The notes under the pieces: generated by a model
The model's database searches: none
Told to the model about the DNA's origin: nothing
The model's input: the letters and a program-made list of their open reading frames with translations, nothing else
Shown here: positions 35,076 to 44,091 of the stretch, one piece after another
Position numbering within the stretch: the first letter of the stretch is position 1
How the letters are laid out: every line of letters begins with the position of its first letter
Assembly: GCA_001642945.1 (NCBI GenBank)
Contig: LGRT01000004.1
Location: 62,001-126,000 of the forward strand
Length of the DNA: 64,000 bases
Source of the DNA: Rhodobacteraceae bacterium SB2
Lineage (GTDB): Bacteria; Pseudomonadota; Alphaproteobacteria; Rhodobacterales; Rhodobacteraceae
Direction: 5' to 3'
Program-made: the position numbers and the translations under genes

Positions 35076-36593
35076 ATGTTTGAAAACCTGTCCGAACGCC
35101 TCTCTGGTGTTTTCGATCGGCTGACCAAACAGGGTGCGCTGTCCGAAGACGACGTTAAAACAGCGCTGCGCGAGGTCAGGGTCGCCCTGCTTGAGGCGGA
35201 TGTCTCGCTGGGCATCGCGCGTGATTTTGTGAAAGCCGTCCAAGAAAAAGCCACAGGGCAATCGGTCACAAAATCAGTGACTCCAGGCCAGCAAGTCGTA
35301 AAGATCGTTCATGATGAACTGGTACACGTGCTGGCCGGAAGCGAAGATCCCGGTGCGTTGAAAATTGATAGCGCGCCAGCACCCATTTTGATGGTGGGTT
35401 TGCAAGGCTCGGGCAAAACGACCACCACGGCAAAACTTGCAAAGCGTTTGAAAGAGAAAGATGGCAAACGCATTTTGATGGCCTCGCTCGATGTCAACCG
35501 CCCCGCGGCGATGGAACAATTGCAGATTCTAGGTCGGCAAATCGGTGTCGACACATTGCCGATTGTAAAGGGCGAAGATCCTGTAAAAATCGCCAAACGC
35601 GCTAAAACACAAGCCAGTTTAGGTGGCTATGACGTTTACATATTGGACACAGCAGGCCGGTTGCATATCGATCAGGAATTGATTGCGCAAGCCGCCGCGG
35701 TACGCGATGTTGCCCAGCCGCGCGAAACATTATTGGTCGTCGATGGCTTAACCGGTCAAGACGCTGTGAACGTGGCCACCGAATTTGATGATAAAATTGG
35801 CGTCACGGGCGTTGTATTGACCCGCATGGATGGCGATGGCCGCGGCGGCGCCGCGCTTTCAATGCGCGCCGTTACCGGCAAACCAATCCGGTTTGTGGGC
35901 TTAGGTGAGAAAATGGAGGCGCTAGAGCTGTTCGAACCCGAACGGGTTGCGGGCCGCATTCTGGGCATGGGCGATATCGTCGCGCTGGTGGAAAAAGCCC
36001 AAGAAACGATCGAGGCTGAACAAGCCGAGCGCATGATGAAACGGTTCCAAAAGGGCCAATTCAACATGAATGATATGAAATCCCAGCTCGAACAAATGAT
36101 GAAAATGGGCGGCATCGAAAGCATTATGGGCATGATGCCGGGCATGGGAAAAATGGCCAAGCAGGCCAGTGAAGCGGGTATGGATGATAAAGTGTTCAAG
36201 CGGCAAATCGCGCTGATCCAATCCATGACCAAAAAAGAACGCGCCAATCCCCAAATTCTACAAGCCAGCCGTAAAAAACGAATTGCCGCCGGCGCGGGTC
36301 TGGAAGTAAGCGAATTGAACAAACTGCTCAAGATGCAGCGCCAAATGGGCGATATGATGAAAAAAATGGGCAAGATGGGCAAAGGCGGCATGCTAAAGCA
36401 GGCCATGCGGGGCATGTTCGGCAAGGGCGGAATGCCGCCCGGGATGGATCCCAGCCAAATGGATCCCAAAGCTTTGGAAGCCGCGGCAAAACAAATGGGT
36501 GGGGCCGGTCTTGGGAAAATGCCAGGCGGACTGCCCGGTTTGGGGGGCGGCGCCTTGCCCCCCGGCCTCTCGGGCTTCGGGAAAAAGAAATGA
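35076..36593 (+). CDS. ffh: Signal recognition particle protein Ffh
   Basis: A 505-residue SRP GTPase that targets inner-membrane proteins with SRP RNA. The N domain precedes the G domain with GLQGSGKTTTTAKLA (about 108-122), DTAGRLHID (G3) and TRMDGDGRGGAA. The M domain is very methionine-rich and extends into a Gly/Met/Pro-rich tail, longer than the E. coli protein (453 residues). The ATG at 35076 has AAGGAG 6 nt upstream; reading back to 34968 would run through the hairpin leader. It starts the run of translation-related genes up to rpmE. Confidence 0.97.
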   Translation: MFENLSERLSGVFDRLTKQGALSEDDVKTALREVRVALLEADVSLGIARDFVKAVQEKATGQSVTKSVTPGQQVVKIVHDELVHVLAGSEDPGALKIDSAPAPILMVGLQGSGKTTTTAKLAKRLKEKDGKRILMASLDVNRPAAMEQLQILGRQIGVDTLPIVKGEDPVKIAKRAKTQASLGGYDVYILDTAGRLHIDQELIAQAAAVRDVAQPRETLLVVDGLTGQDAVNVATEFDDKIGVTGVVLTRMDGDGRGGAALSMRAVTGKPIRFVGLGEKMEALELFEPERVAGRILGMGDIVALVEKAQETIEAEQAERMMKRFQKGQFNMNDMKSQLEQMMKMGGIESIMGMMPGMGKMAKQASEAGMDDKVFKRQIALIQSMTKKERANPQILQASRKKRIAAGAGLEVSELNKLLKMQRQMGDMMKKMGKMGKGGMLKQAMRGMFGKGGMPPGMDPSQMDPKALEAAAKQMGGAGLGKMPGGLPGLGGGALPPGLSGFGKKK

Positions 36594-36741
36594 TTTTTGC
36601 GAGTCCGTCCCGTTTATTGGCGCGTCGCCCGGCTTTTAAAAAACCGAAGCCGCAAAGCCATTCGTTTTGCAGATATTCAAATCCAGCCATGCCTGTCCTG
36701 CAAGGTAAAACCGCAATAAGCGCAAGGGCAGGAGCATCAAC

Positions 36742-37266
36742 ATGCCTCTGACCAACGCCCCTCGCCTGCACAGCCAAGAGCTGATCCTGCGCGGACCTGA
36801 ATTGCAGGATGCCGAGCCGATAATCGCCTTCCTGCAAGATGAACGCCGGTCCACAGGGTTCGGCCATCTGCCCGAACGCGGCGCAGCCTGGCGCTGGTTT
36901 GCGTTGAATGTGGGGCATTGGCATATTCACGGCTATGGATATTTCACGATTGAAACCAAAACCGGCGAGATTGCCGGTATCAGCGGCATCTGGAACCCCG
37001 AAACCTGGCCCGAGCCAGAACTTGGCTGGGTGGTTTTTGACGGCTTTGAGGGGCGTGGTATCGCCTATGAAGCGGCCTGCCGGGCCCGCCTCTGGGCTTA
37101 CGAAAATCTCGGCTTTACCACTTTGACCAGCAATATTGTGCCCGGCAATGAGCGCTCTATCGCATTGGCCAAACGCATGGGCGCGTTTTTTGAGCGCAAT
37201 TATTACAACTCTAATATGGGGGAAGACATGCTCTACCGCCATCCTAGCCCCGAGGCGCTGACTTGA
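36742..37266 (+). CDS. GNAT-family N-acetyltransferase (RimJ/RimL-like)
   Basis: A 174-residue acetyltransferase of the Acetyltransf_3 type. LHSQELILRGPELQDAEPI is the typical opening, ELGWVVFDGFEGRGIAYEA contains the acetyl-CoA binding loop, and NIVPGNERSIALAKRMGAFFE is the C-terminal signature. The target is unknown; relatives acetylate ribosomal protein N-termini or small molecules. GGAG lies 8 nt before the ATG. It sits between ffh and chorismate mutase, a frequent neighbourhood in Rhodobacterales. Confidence 0.85.
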   Translation: MPLTNAPRLHSQELILRGPELQDAEPIIAFLQDERRSTGFGHLPERGAAWRWFALNVGHWHIHGYGYFTIETKTGEIAGISGIWNPETWPEPELGWVVFDGFEGRGIAYEAACRARLWAYENLGFTTLTSNIVPGNERSIALAKRMGAFFERNYYNSNMGEDMLYRHPSPEALT

Positions 37267-37339
37267 TGCCGATATATATCGCTTTAATCTGGCCGATATA
37301 CCGGTTTCGGGTTTCTATGCGCAATCTGTGGAGATCCGA

Positions 37340-37636
37340 ATGACCGATAAAGTAACATTAGCCGCCACTGTTCTGAAAGAACATCGCCAAAGTATCGACC
37401 GGCTTGATGCTATCTTAATCTATACGCTGGGCGAACGTTTCAAGCACACCCAAGCCGTGGGCACATTGAAGGCCGAGCATGACTTGCCCCCCTCAGACCC
37501 AACGCGCGAGGCCACACAGATTGCAAGGCTTGAGGATTTGGCAGTGCAAGCCGATCTCGACCCGCAATTTGCCAAAAAATTTCTGAATTTTGTCATTCAG
37601 GAAGTCATCCGACATCACCAAGAACACCAATCCTAG
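37340..37636 (+). CDS. Chorismate mutase (AroQ class)
   Basis: A 98-residue helical chorismate mutase that converts chorismate to prephenate. RQSIDRLDAILIYTLGERFKHTQAVG carries the conserved Arg and Asp of the first helix (IDRLDAILI). The C-terminal FAKKFLNFVIQEVIRHHQ holds the conserved Gln/Arg region. The ATG at 37340 has GTGGAG upstream, which itself includes the alternative GTG start at 37328. It precedes rpsP by 39 nt. It is a stand-alone domain, not fused to prephenate dehydratase. Confidence 0.85.
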   Translation: MTDKVTLAATVLKEHRQSIDRLDAILIYTLGERFKHTQAVGTLKAEHDLPPSDPTREATQIARLEDLAVQADLDPQFAKKFLNFVIQEVIRHHQEHQS

Positions 37637-37675
37637 GGGCTCTGCCCCAACCGCCATTCTAAAGGAGAATATCAA

Positions 37676-38116
37676 ATGGCTATGAAAATCCGTCTTGCCC
37701 GTGGTGGCAGCAAAAAGCGTCCATTTTATCGCATCGTTGCGGCTGATAGCCGTATGCCGCGCGATGGCCGCTATGTTGAAAAACTGGGCACATATAATCC
37801 GTTGCTGCCAAAAGACAGCGAAGACCGTGTGAAAATGAACCTAGAGCGGGTGCAGTATTGGATGAGCGAAGGCGCGCAGGTCACCGATCGCGTATCAAGA
37901 ATGTTGGAAGCCGCCGGCGTGATTGAAAAGAAAGAGCGCAACAACCCGAAAAAAGCGATCCCTGGTAAGAAAATGCAGGATCGTGCGGAAGAAAAAGCTG
38001 CAAAAGCCGCAGAAGCAAGCGCCGCAGTAGAAGAGGCCGAGGCCCCCGTTGAAGAGGCGGAAGCCCCAGCAGAAGACACCAGCGAAGCCCCTGCCGCCGA
38101 GACTGCAGAAAGCTAA
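37676..38116 (+). CDS. rpsP: 30S ribosomal protein S16
   Basis: A 146-residue S16. The core [33 protein letters not shown] and [12 protein letters not shown] covers about the first 85 residues. The last 40 or so are an Ala/Glu/Pro-rich acidic extension with EEAEAP repeats, longer than in E. coli (82 residues) but common in alphaproteobacteria. AAGGAG precedes the ATG. It heads the rpsP-rimM-trmD-rplS set. Confidence 0.96.
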   Translation: MAMKIRLARGGSKKRPFYRIVAADSRMPRDGRYVEKLGTYNPLLPKDSEDRVKMNLERVQYWMSEGAQVTDRVSRMLEAAGVIEKKERNNPKKAIPGKKMQDRAEEKAAKAAEASAAVEEAEAPVEEAEAPAEDTSEAPAAETAES

Positions 38117-38298
38117 ATTGAGCAGCCTTTTTGAGGCGCCTCTCTATCACAGCCTTGTCCATAAGCTTCAGTGTGGGCAGGGCAACACCCATTTGCATCA
38201 CTCCATTGTCAGATTAGGCCCCATAACCACCTCCAAGCCAAGCTCTGATGCTCTCTGGAGCGAAAAAATGGCCCATTTTTCGACCGCATAGATATCTC

Positions 38299-38436
38299 AT
38301 GCTTTTTCGCCCTTTTCGATTGCTGATTTTACTTGGAATTGCCTTCATTGCGGGCATTCTATACGAGCGGGGTGAGATGAAAGCCCGCTGCACACACGTT
38401 GGCGGTGATATAGAAAGTGGTTTTTGTGAAAGGTAA
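38299..38436 (+). CDS. Small membrane protein between rpsP and rimM
   Basis: A 45-residue open frame, MLFRPFRLLILLGIAFIAGI then a polar tail with Cys-His-Val-Gly-Gly and a second Cys near the end (RCTHVGG...FCER). One N-terminal transmembrane helix followed by a small periplasmic or luminal Cys pair is predicted. It ends 3 nt before rimM. I recall similar short ORFs at this position in related genomes, but I do not know the function. The ribosome binding site is weak. Confidence 0.5.
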   Translation: MLFRPFRLLILLGIAFIAGILYERGEMKARCTHVGGDIESGFCER

Positions 38437-38439
38437 TCA

Positions 38440-38958
38440 ATGCCCGAACACATGATTTGCGTGGCCGCAATCGCCGGTGCCTTTGGCGTGCATGGCGACG
38501 TGCGCCTAAAAAGCTTCACCGCTGACCCCAGCGCTTTGGAAGCCTATGCCCCGCTGGTAACGCAAGACAACGCGCAGAGCTTCACCGTCCATCTGACGGG
38601 GCGAACCAAAAATGCCCTTACCGGCCGTTTATCCGGCGTTACCAGCAAAGAGCAGGCTGATGCGCTGAAGGGGGTGAAACTGTTCGTTCCAAGAGACCGC
38701 CTGCCCAGCTTGCCCGATGATGAGTTTTATCACGCCGATCTGGAAGGCTTGCAGGTCTTTGACAGTGGCGGTCAAGATTGGGGCCATGTTATGACCGTAC
38801 AGAACCACGGCGCCAGCGATTTGCTTGAAATTCAAGGCCCCAATTTGAAGGCCAGCATATTGCTGCCCTTCACCCGCGCTGCGGTTCCCACCGTTGATCT
38901 GGCACAAGGCAAGATTATCATCGATCCACCCGATGGAGTTTTGCCAGATTTACCATGA
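38440..38958 (+). CDS. rimM: 16S rRNA processing protein RimM
   Basis: A 172-residue RimM, which assists maturation of the 30S head and binds S19. The N-terminal beta-barrel opens with [41 protein letters not shown] is the linker and PRC-barrel start, and [14 protein letters not shown] is near the C-terminus. The stop overlaps the trmD ATG (ATGA). Confidence 0.95.
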   Translation: MPEHMICVAAIAGAFGVHGDVRLKSFTADPSALEAYAPLVTQDNAQSFTVHLTGRTKNALTGRLSGVTSKEQADALKGVKLFVPRDRLPSLPDDEFYHADLEGLQVFDSGGQDWGHVMTVQNHGASDLLEIQGPNLKASILLPFTRAAVPTVDLAQGKIIIDPPDGVLPDLP

Positions 38959-39767
38959 GCCAGCAAAGCAAATCCCACGGGCGTAAATCCATAAGTGCAA
39001 ATTTGCAGCCGCGCGCCTTGATGACCCCATCGCCGCAGCTTGCCGGCGTGTGGACAGCGCAAATTCTAACGCTCTTTCCCGAAGCTTTTCCCGGCGTTTT
39101 GGGAGAAAGCCTGACCGGCCGTGCGTTAAAAGACGGCAAATGGGCGCTTGATACGATTGATTTGCGCCTGTTTGGAGAGGGCAAGCATAGAAATGTCGAT
39201 GATACGCCTGCTGGTGGCGGCGCGGGCATGGTGCTGAAACCCAATGTCGTGGGCGCAGCGCTCGATCGGGCACTGGCGCAGCAAAAAACGCCATTACCAA
39301 TGGTCTGCCTCTCACCGCGCGGAACGCCGTTTACGCAAGCAAAGGCCCGCGCTTGGGCGAATGCTGGCGGTGTCACAATGCTATGCGGGCGCTTTGAGGG
39401 GATTGATCAGCGGGTGATTGATCATTACCAGCTGGAAGAGGTTTCACTGGGCGATTTTGTTCTGACCGGTGGTGAAATCGCCGCGCAAGCGATGATCGAT
39501 GCGACAGTGCGCCTGTTGCCAGATATTTTGGGCAACGAGGCTTCCATCGCAGAAGAAAGCCATATGGCGGGCTTGCTAGAGCACCCCCATTATACCCGGC
39601 CAGCGCTTTGGAATGGCCGCCCTATTCCCGATGTCTTACAATCAGGCCATCATATCAATATTGCCAAATGGCGACAGGAGATGTCGCAGCAGGTGACCAA
39701 AGAAAAGCGCCCAGATCTATGGGCCGCTTTTCAAAACGCGCTTGGGAAACCAGATCCAAAGGATTAA
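38955..39767 (+). CDS. trmD: tRNA (guanine-37-N1)-methyltransferase
   Basis: A 270-residue SPOUT methyltransferase that makes m1G37. [52 protein letters not shown] and [12 protein letters not shown] are the family blocks forming the knot and active site. An N-terminal extension of about 30 residues precedes the core; the start that overlaps rimM by 4 nt is kept because it gives translational coupling, but an internal ATG (MTPSPQ) is possible. Confidence 0.95.
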   Translation: MSQQSKSHGRKSISANLQPRALMTPSPQLAGVWTAQILTLFPEAFPGVLGESLTGRALKDGKWALDTIDLRLFGEGKHRNVDDTPAGGGAGMVLKPNVVGAALDRALAQQKTPLPMVCLSPRGTPFTQAKARAWANAGGVTMLCGRFEGIDQRVIDHYQLEEVSLGDFVLTGGEIAAQAMIDATVRLLPDILGNEASIAEESHMAGLLEHPHYTRPALWNGRPIPDVLQSGHHINIAKWRQEMSQQVTKEKRPDLWAAFQNALGKPDPKD

Positions 39768-39850
39768 ACTGCGGATTATATCGCAGATTTGGGTGCACTC
39801 CCTCTCTCTGGCAAATTTTGATATAAAACCCAATGGGAAAGGAACATGGC

Positions 39851-40822
39851 ATGGCAGGCTTAAACCCGGCGCATCTCTCCTTGCTTGATGTGATTGGAAA
39901 CACCCCTGCGATTTGGTTGGACCGCTGGGTAGCCCATCACAAACTTGACGGGCGCATTCTGGCCAAGCTTGACTATTTGAACCCCGGATTTTCTAAAAAA
40001 GACCGCGCAGCCAAAGCGATTATTGAGGCGGCTGAAAGCAGCGGCGCATTGCAACCGGGACAATGCGTTATCGAGCTGACAAGCGGCAATATGGGCACCG
40101 GGTTGGCCATCGTTTGCGCGCTTAAAAACTATCCGTTTGTCGCGGTTATGTCACACGGCAATTCACCAGAACGGGCACGAATGATGCTCGCTTTAGGCGC
40201 AGAAGTAATATTGGTTGACCAAGCCCCCGGCGCGCAGAAGGGGCAGGTTTCGGGGGCAGATCTAGCCAAGGTTGAAGAAAGGGCGCAACGATTGGTGGCA
40301 GAGCGCAACGGCTTTCGCGCAGACCAATTTCATCATCCGGCAAATCGCGGCGCGCATCTGACAACAACGGGGCCGGAACTTTGGCAGCAAAGCGGCGGGC
40401 AACTTGATGCCTTTGTCGATTTTGTTGGATCCGGGGGCACCTATGAGGGTACAATTCAGGCGCTCAAGGCGTTTAACCCCGCCTGTAAAGGCTACGTGGT
40501 CGAACCTGATGGCGCGGCGGTGCTGTCTGGCCAAGGCGCAACGCAGCCCCAGCATCCAATCCAAGGCGGGGGCTATGCCATGAAACAACTCGCCGCGCTT
40601 GCCTCTAGCGATATCGATGGCTATCTCACCGTCACCGGCAATGACGCCAAAGAGGCGACACGCGGTTTAGCCCGGCTTGAAGGGGTTTTTGCGGGCTTTT
40701 CCGCAGGCGCCAATTTGGCGGCCGCCGCCAAGCTTTTACAACGCACGCATAAAGGCGAAACCATCGCCATTATAATATGCGATAGCGGTTTGAAATATCT
40801 CTCTACGGATCTGTGGGGCTAA
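39851..40822 (+). CDS. PLP-dependent cysteine synthase-like protein
   Basis: A 323-residue fold-type II PLP enzyme related to cysteine synthase and cystathionine beta-synthase. DVIGNTPAIWL opens the domain. The Schiff-base Lys should be in NPGFSKKDRAAKAI, which differs from the canonical NPxxSxKDR. The phosphate loop reads ELTSGNMGTGLA rather than TSGNTG, and VGSGGTYEGTI binds the cofactor phosphate. These changes suggest a substrate other than O-acetylserine. The ATG at 39851 has AAAGGA 7 nt before it, better than the ATG at 39833. It interrupts the trmD-rplS pair. Confidence 0.82.
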   Translation: MAGLNPAHLSLLDVIGNTPAIWLDRWVAHHKLDGRILAKLDYLNPGFSKKDRAAKAIIEAAESSGALQPGQCVIELTSGNMGTGLAIVCALKNYPFVAVMSHGNSPERARMMLALGAEVILVDQAPGAQKGQVSGADLAKVEERAQRLVAERNGFRADQFHHPANRGAHLTTTGPELWQQSGGQLDAFVDFVGSGGTYEGTIQALKAFNPACKGYVVEPDGAAVLSGQGATQPQHPIQGGGYAMKQLAALASSDIDGYLTVTGNDAKEATRGLARLEGVFAGFSAGANLAAAAKLLQRTHKGETIAIIICDSGLKYLSTDLWG

Positions 40823-41087
40823 GCGGCAGGCCTACCACCTCTTGGCAACCAACTCTACGGTGAATTACCCCTTGATCCTAACCGCAATTGACTGTTATAC
40901 GCGCCACGCATCCTGCGCCACGCCCGCTTTGAGCTCTGGCACCTCACCGATGCGCGGCCAAATGGCACAAACAATGATGACCGGACCCTCTGACGGGCTT
41001 ATCAAATGATAGGAACCCGACCAAAGATCAAGAGTTCTGCGGCACGCACAAGATAACGGATAAAACCGTATTAAAAAGGAGATAGCG

Positions 41088-41474
41088 ATGGATATTATCG
41101 CTCAGATAGAGGCCGAACAAATGGCCTCACTCGGGAAGAGCATTCCCGATTTCAAAGCTGGAGACACGATTCGCGTTGGCTATCGTGTAACAGAAGGCAC
41201 ACGAACCAGAATTCAAAATTACGAAGGCGTCTGCATTGCCCGCAATAACGGAAAAGGTATTGCCGGATCCTTTACCGTGCGTAAGATTTCATTCGGTGAA
41301 GGCGTTGAGCGGGTCTTTCCGCTGTTCTCGACCAATATCGACAGCATTACGGTTGTACGTCGCGGTAAAGTAAGACGCGCCAAACTGTATTACTTGCGCG
41401 AGCGCCGTGGTAAATCAGCCCGTATCGCCGAGCAAACCAATTACCGCGCGCCATCTGCCGCGGCTGAAAGCTAA
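41088..41474 (+). CDS. rplS: 50S ribosomal protein L19
   Basis: A 128-residue L19. [33 protein letters not shown] and [18 protein letters not shown] followed by [19 protein letters not shown] are diagnostic. AAGGAG precedes the ATG. The 265-bp region upstream contains a small imperfect hairpin at 40994-41019. rpmE follows after 11 nt. Confidence 0.97.
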   Translation: MDIIAQIEAEQMASLGKSIPDFKAGDTIRVGYRVTEGTRTRIQNYEGVCIARNNGKGIAGSFTVRKISFGEGVERVFPLFSTNIDSITVVRRGKVRRAKLYYLRERRGKSARIAEQTNYRAPSAAAES

Positions 41475-41485
41475 GGAGCGGGTCT

Positions 41486-41707
41486 ATGAGAAAAGATATT
41501 CACCCAGACTACCATTTCATCGATGTCAAAATGACCGATGGATCCGTTATTCAAATGCGTTCAACTTGGGGCAAAGAGGGCGACACATTGGCGCTTGATA
41601 TTGATCCGTCAGCGCATCCAGCATGGAATGGCGGAAACGCGCGCTTGCTTGACACAGGCGGGCGGGTTTCGAAGTTTAAACAAAAATATGACGGCTTGGG
41701 CTTCTAA
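41486..41707 (+). CDS. rpmE: 50S ribosomal protein L31
   Basis: A 73-residue L31. [15 protein letters not shown] and the C-terminal [14 protein letters not shown] match the alphaproteobacterial form. It has no cysteines, so it is the zinc-independent C- variety. It follows rplS by 11 nt, with AAGGAG in the spacer. A strong terminator lies 25 nt downstream. Confidence 0.95.
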   Translation: MRKDIHPDYHFIDVKMTDGSVIQMRSTWGKEGDTLALDIDPSAHPAWNGGNARLLDTGGRVSKFKQKYDGLGF

Positions 41708-41731
41708 ACCCAATACAGTCAGAAGCAAAAG

Positions 41732-41761
41732 AAGCCGCTGTTTTTGCAGCGGCTTTTTTTA
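41732..41761 (+). terminator. Rho-independent terminator of rplS-rpmE
   Basis: A perfect 9-bp stem (AAGCCGCTG 41732-41740, CAGCGGCTT 41747-41755) with loop TTTTTG, followed by a run of T. Confidence 0.95.
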
Positions 41762-41925
41762 TGCCTGCAGATTGCGCCAGCCGCTTGCTTTACCCACCTT
41801 GCTTTCTATCATAACCTAACAGCTTAATAAGACACGGTGAGCCGAGCCATACTTTGTCATGTTTTCGAACCGGCCAAAAAGCAATCGAACCACTGTTTCA
41901 ACCCATGGTAAAAAGGCCAGTAACG

Positions 41926-43080
41926 ATGCCTGATGAACAGTCAGACAGCCCCATCGATCACAAGCATAACTGTATTTGGCTGCACGCCGCCAATCGAGAG
42001 ATGCTAGGAGCCACCACGCATCTGGCACAACAGCTTCTGCACAGGCATCAAAACGTTACAGTATTGCTGACATATACTTGGAACACTAAGCACCAGCTCA
42101 ATCTACATCCCCGCCTCTCATCGCAAATGGTCACGAATGATAGCGGTTCTACCGCGCGCAGCCTATTGCAACGCTTCAACCCGAGAAGCTTAATATGGCT
42201 TGGCGGAGATGTGATGCCCAAAATCATAAGCGAATTGCATAAAGAGGGCTGCAAGATGACGCTGGTCGCGGATGCTGTAGAGACTTTAAAAACCCGACGC
42301 TTTACCCTGTTCACACCGGCAATCGCAAAAGCGGTGCGGTTATTCTCAACATATTATGCCCTTGATGCCAAAGCCGCTACATTGCTGGCCAGATTAGGGG
42401 TTGTGGCGTCAAAAATTAAGATTAACGGCCCTTTGCAGCAAGGCTATGTTTTGTCAGAGACGCGCGAAGAAGATCCGCCCATTGTAAAACAGCTGGTAAC
42501 CGGGCGCCCTGCTTGGATGGCCATAAATGTGACAGATCGCGAGCTGACAGCAATTTTGCAAGCCCAGCGCGTGGTGATGCGACAAGCCCACCGCATGCTG
42601 TTGCTGATCACCATGCGCCCATCCGATGAGGCTGATCAAATCCTCGCCGTTGCGCAGGGTTTAGATTTTAACGCCGCGCTCTGGCAGACCGGTCTAGAGA
42701 TAGGCCAAAATCTTGATGTAATCATGATCCCCGCTCAGATTGACCTGACATCATGTTTTCGTTTGGCCCCCTTATGCTTCTTGGGCCAATCATTATTTGA
42801 AACCGGGCAGGGTCAAAGCCCTTATCAGGCAGCTGCCTTGGGCGCCGCCATTATCGTTGGGCCATTTGTTGGTGCGCATATGGCCGATTATGATCGGCTA
42901 TACGAAGCGGGCGGCTTGCGGCGCGTAAACGATCCGAATGAATTGGCGACAGCCGTGTTGCAGATGAGCGCACCCGAGCAAGCTGCGCAAACCAGCCTCG
43001 CCGCCTGGACCGTGGTGTCACAAGGCGCAGAAGTGACAGATGCGCTAACAGCTCTGGCGCTGGATCAATTAGGCGGCTAA
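41926..43080 (+). CDS. KdtA/WaaA-like glycosyltransferase (divergent)
   Basis: A protein of about 384 residues resembling 3-deoxy-manno-octulosonate transferase. CIWLHAANREMLGA aligns with the HAASVGE motif but displaces the catalytic Glu by one position, and the usual NARxSxRS block is not recognisable. The C-terminal half has FLGQSLFETGQGQSPYQAAALGAAIIVGPFVG, the family donor-site region (quoted in part as GQSPYQAAALGAAI). It directly precedes lpxK, supporting a lipid A/Kdo role. There is no N-terminal anchor helix. The ATG at 41926 has AAAAGG upstream; earlier in-frame ATGs at 41854 and 41905 are possible. Confidence 0.65.
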   Translation: MPDEQSDSPIDHKHNCIWLHAANREMLGATTHLAQQLLHRHQNVTVLLTYTWNTKHQLNLHPRLSSQMVTNDSGSTARSLLQRFNPRSLIWLGGDVMPKIISELHKEGCKMTLVADAVETLKTRRFTLFTPAIAKAVRLFSTYYALDAKAATLLARLGVVASKIKINGPLQQGYVLSETREEDPPIVKQLVTGRPAWMAINVTDRELTAILQAQRVVMRQAHRMLLLITMRPSDEADQILAVAQGLDFNAALWQTGLEIGQNLDVIMIPAQIDLTSCFRLAPLCFLGQSLFETGQGQSPYQAAALGAAIIVGPFVGAHMADYDRLYEAGGLRRVNDPNELATAVLQMSAPEQAAQTSLAAWTVVSQGAEVTDALTALALDQLGG

Positions 43081-43089
43081 AAGTAAACC

Positions 43090-44088
43090 ATGCATGCACC
43101 AAATTTCTGGTATAATTCGCCGCAGCGCCCTGGATTTTCGGCGCGCATACTCGCCCCGCTTGGGCAGATCTACGGGCTTGCGACCGCGTGGCGCGTGGCG
43201 CGCCCGGCCACGCTTTCACCTCGCTGCCCTGTAATTTGTATTGGCAATTTGAATGCCGGTGGCACGGGCAAAACGCCCACCGTAATCGCCCTGTTGAACA
43301 TGTTAATAGCGGCTGGGCGAAACCCGCATGTTCTGAGCAAAGGCTATGGCGGCACGCTCACAGGACCAATACGCGTTGATCCGGCGCAACACCGCGCAGA
43401 AGAAAGCGGCGACGAGCCATTGCTTTTGGCCGCGTTTGCCCCGACTTGGGTTGCAAAATCGCGCAGCGCAGGCGTGAAAGCGGCCCAACAAGCTGGCGCC
43501 GATGTGATTTTGTTGGATGACGGGTTCCAAGACCCCTCGATCAAAAAAACTGTAAGCATCGTGGTGGTGGACGCGGCATTGGGCTTTGGCAATGGCCGCT
43601 GCATTCCGGCCGGGCCGCTGCGCGAAACGATTCCCAATGGCTTGCGCCGCGCCGATATAATCCTGTCAATTGGCGAGCAAGCCGCGCAAACAATATTCGC
43701 CAAAACCTGGGGGCATATAGTGCCGTGTAGGCATTTCACCGCCCAGCTTTCCCCGCTTCAAACCGGGTTAGACTGGTCTGAAGGACGTTATTTTGCCTTT
43801 GCCGGTATCGGCCAGCCCGAAAAATTTTTCACAACGCTAAAGCGCCTTGGCGCCCATATTGTTGGCACCCAGCCTTTGGGAGATCATCAAATATTAACCC
43901 CTGCGCTTCTCAAGCGCTTGCAAAATCAGGCGCAGGCGCTTGATGCGCAACTTGTCACCACCGAAAAGGACGCGGTGCGCCTGCCGCAGGCTTTCAAACG
44001 CGATATTCTAACGGTACCCGTAAGGCTAGAAATCTCTGAGCTCGACGCTTTGCAGGGCTATCTTTTAAACGCCCTCAACCGCGCTTAA
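43090..44088 (+). CDS. lpxK: Tetraacyldisaccharide 4'-kinase
   Basis: A 332-residue membrane-associated kinase that phosphorylates the lipid A precursor. The opening PNFWYNSPQRPGFSARILAPLG and the Walker A region GNLNAGGTGKTPTVIAL are diagnostic. LSKGYGG, DVILLDDGFQDP and LVTTEKDAVRLP are further family blocks. The gene follows the KdtA-like gene by 9 nt and converges on the CoA-transferase gene. Confidence 0.95.
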   Translation: MHAPNFWYNSPQRPGFSARILAPLGQIYGLATAWRVARPATLSPRCPVICIGNLNAGGTGKTPTVIALLNMLIAAGRNPHVLSKGYGGTLTGPIRVDPAQHRAEESGDEPLLLAAFAPTWVAKSRSAGVKAAQQAGADVILLDDGFQDPSIKKTVSIVVVDAALGFGNGRCIPAGPLRETIPNGLRRADIILSIGEQAAQTIFAKTWGHIVPCRHFTAQLSPLQTGLDWSEGRYFAFAGIGQPEKFFTTLKRLGAHIVGTQPLGDHQILTPALLKRLQNQAQALDAQLVTTEKDAVRLPQAFKRDILTVPVRLEISELDALQGYLLNALNRA

Positions 44089-44091
44089 GCG

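Noticed and set aside
35756-37242. Long minus-strand open frames opposite ffh and the GNAT gene
   Set aside because: The plus strand encodes clear Ffh and GNAT motifs; the opposing frames are Met/Ile/Pro-rich mirror sequence.
40903-41045. Minus-strand open stretch in the rplS leader, reading ISPSEGPVIIVCAIWPR
   Set aside because: It has protein-like composition but no start codon or known family, and it overlaps the region expected to hold the rplS promoter. It could be a gene remnant, but I cannot support that.
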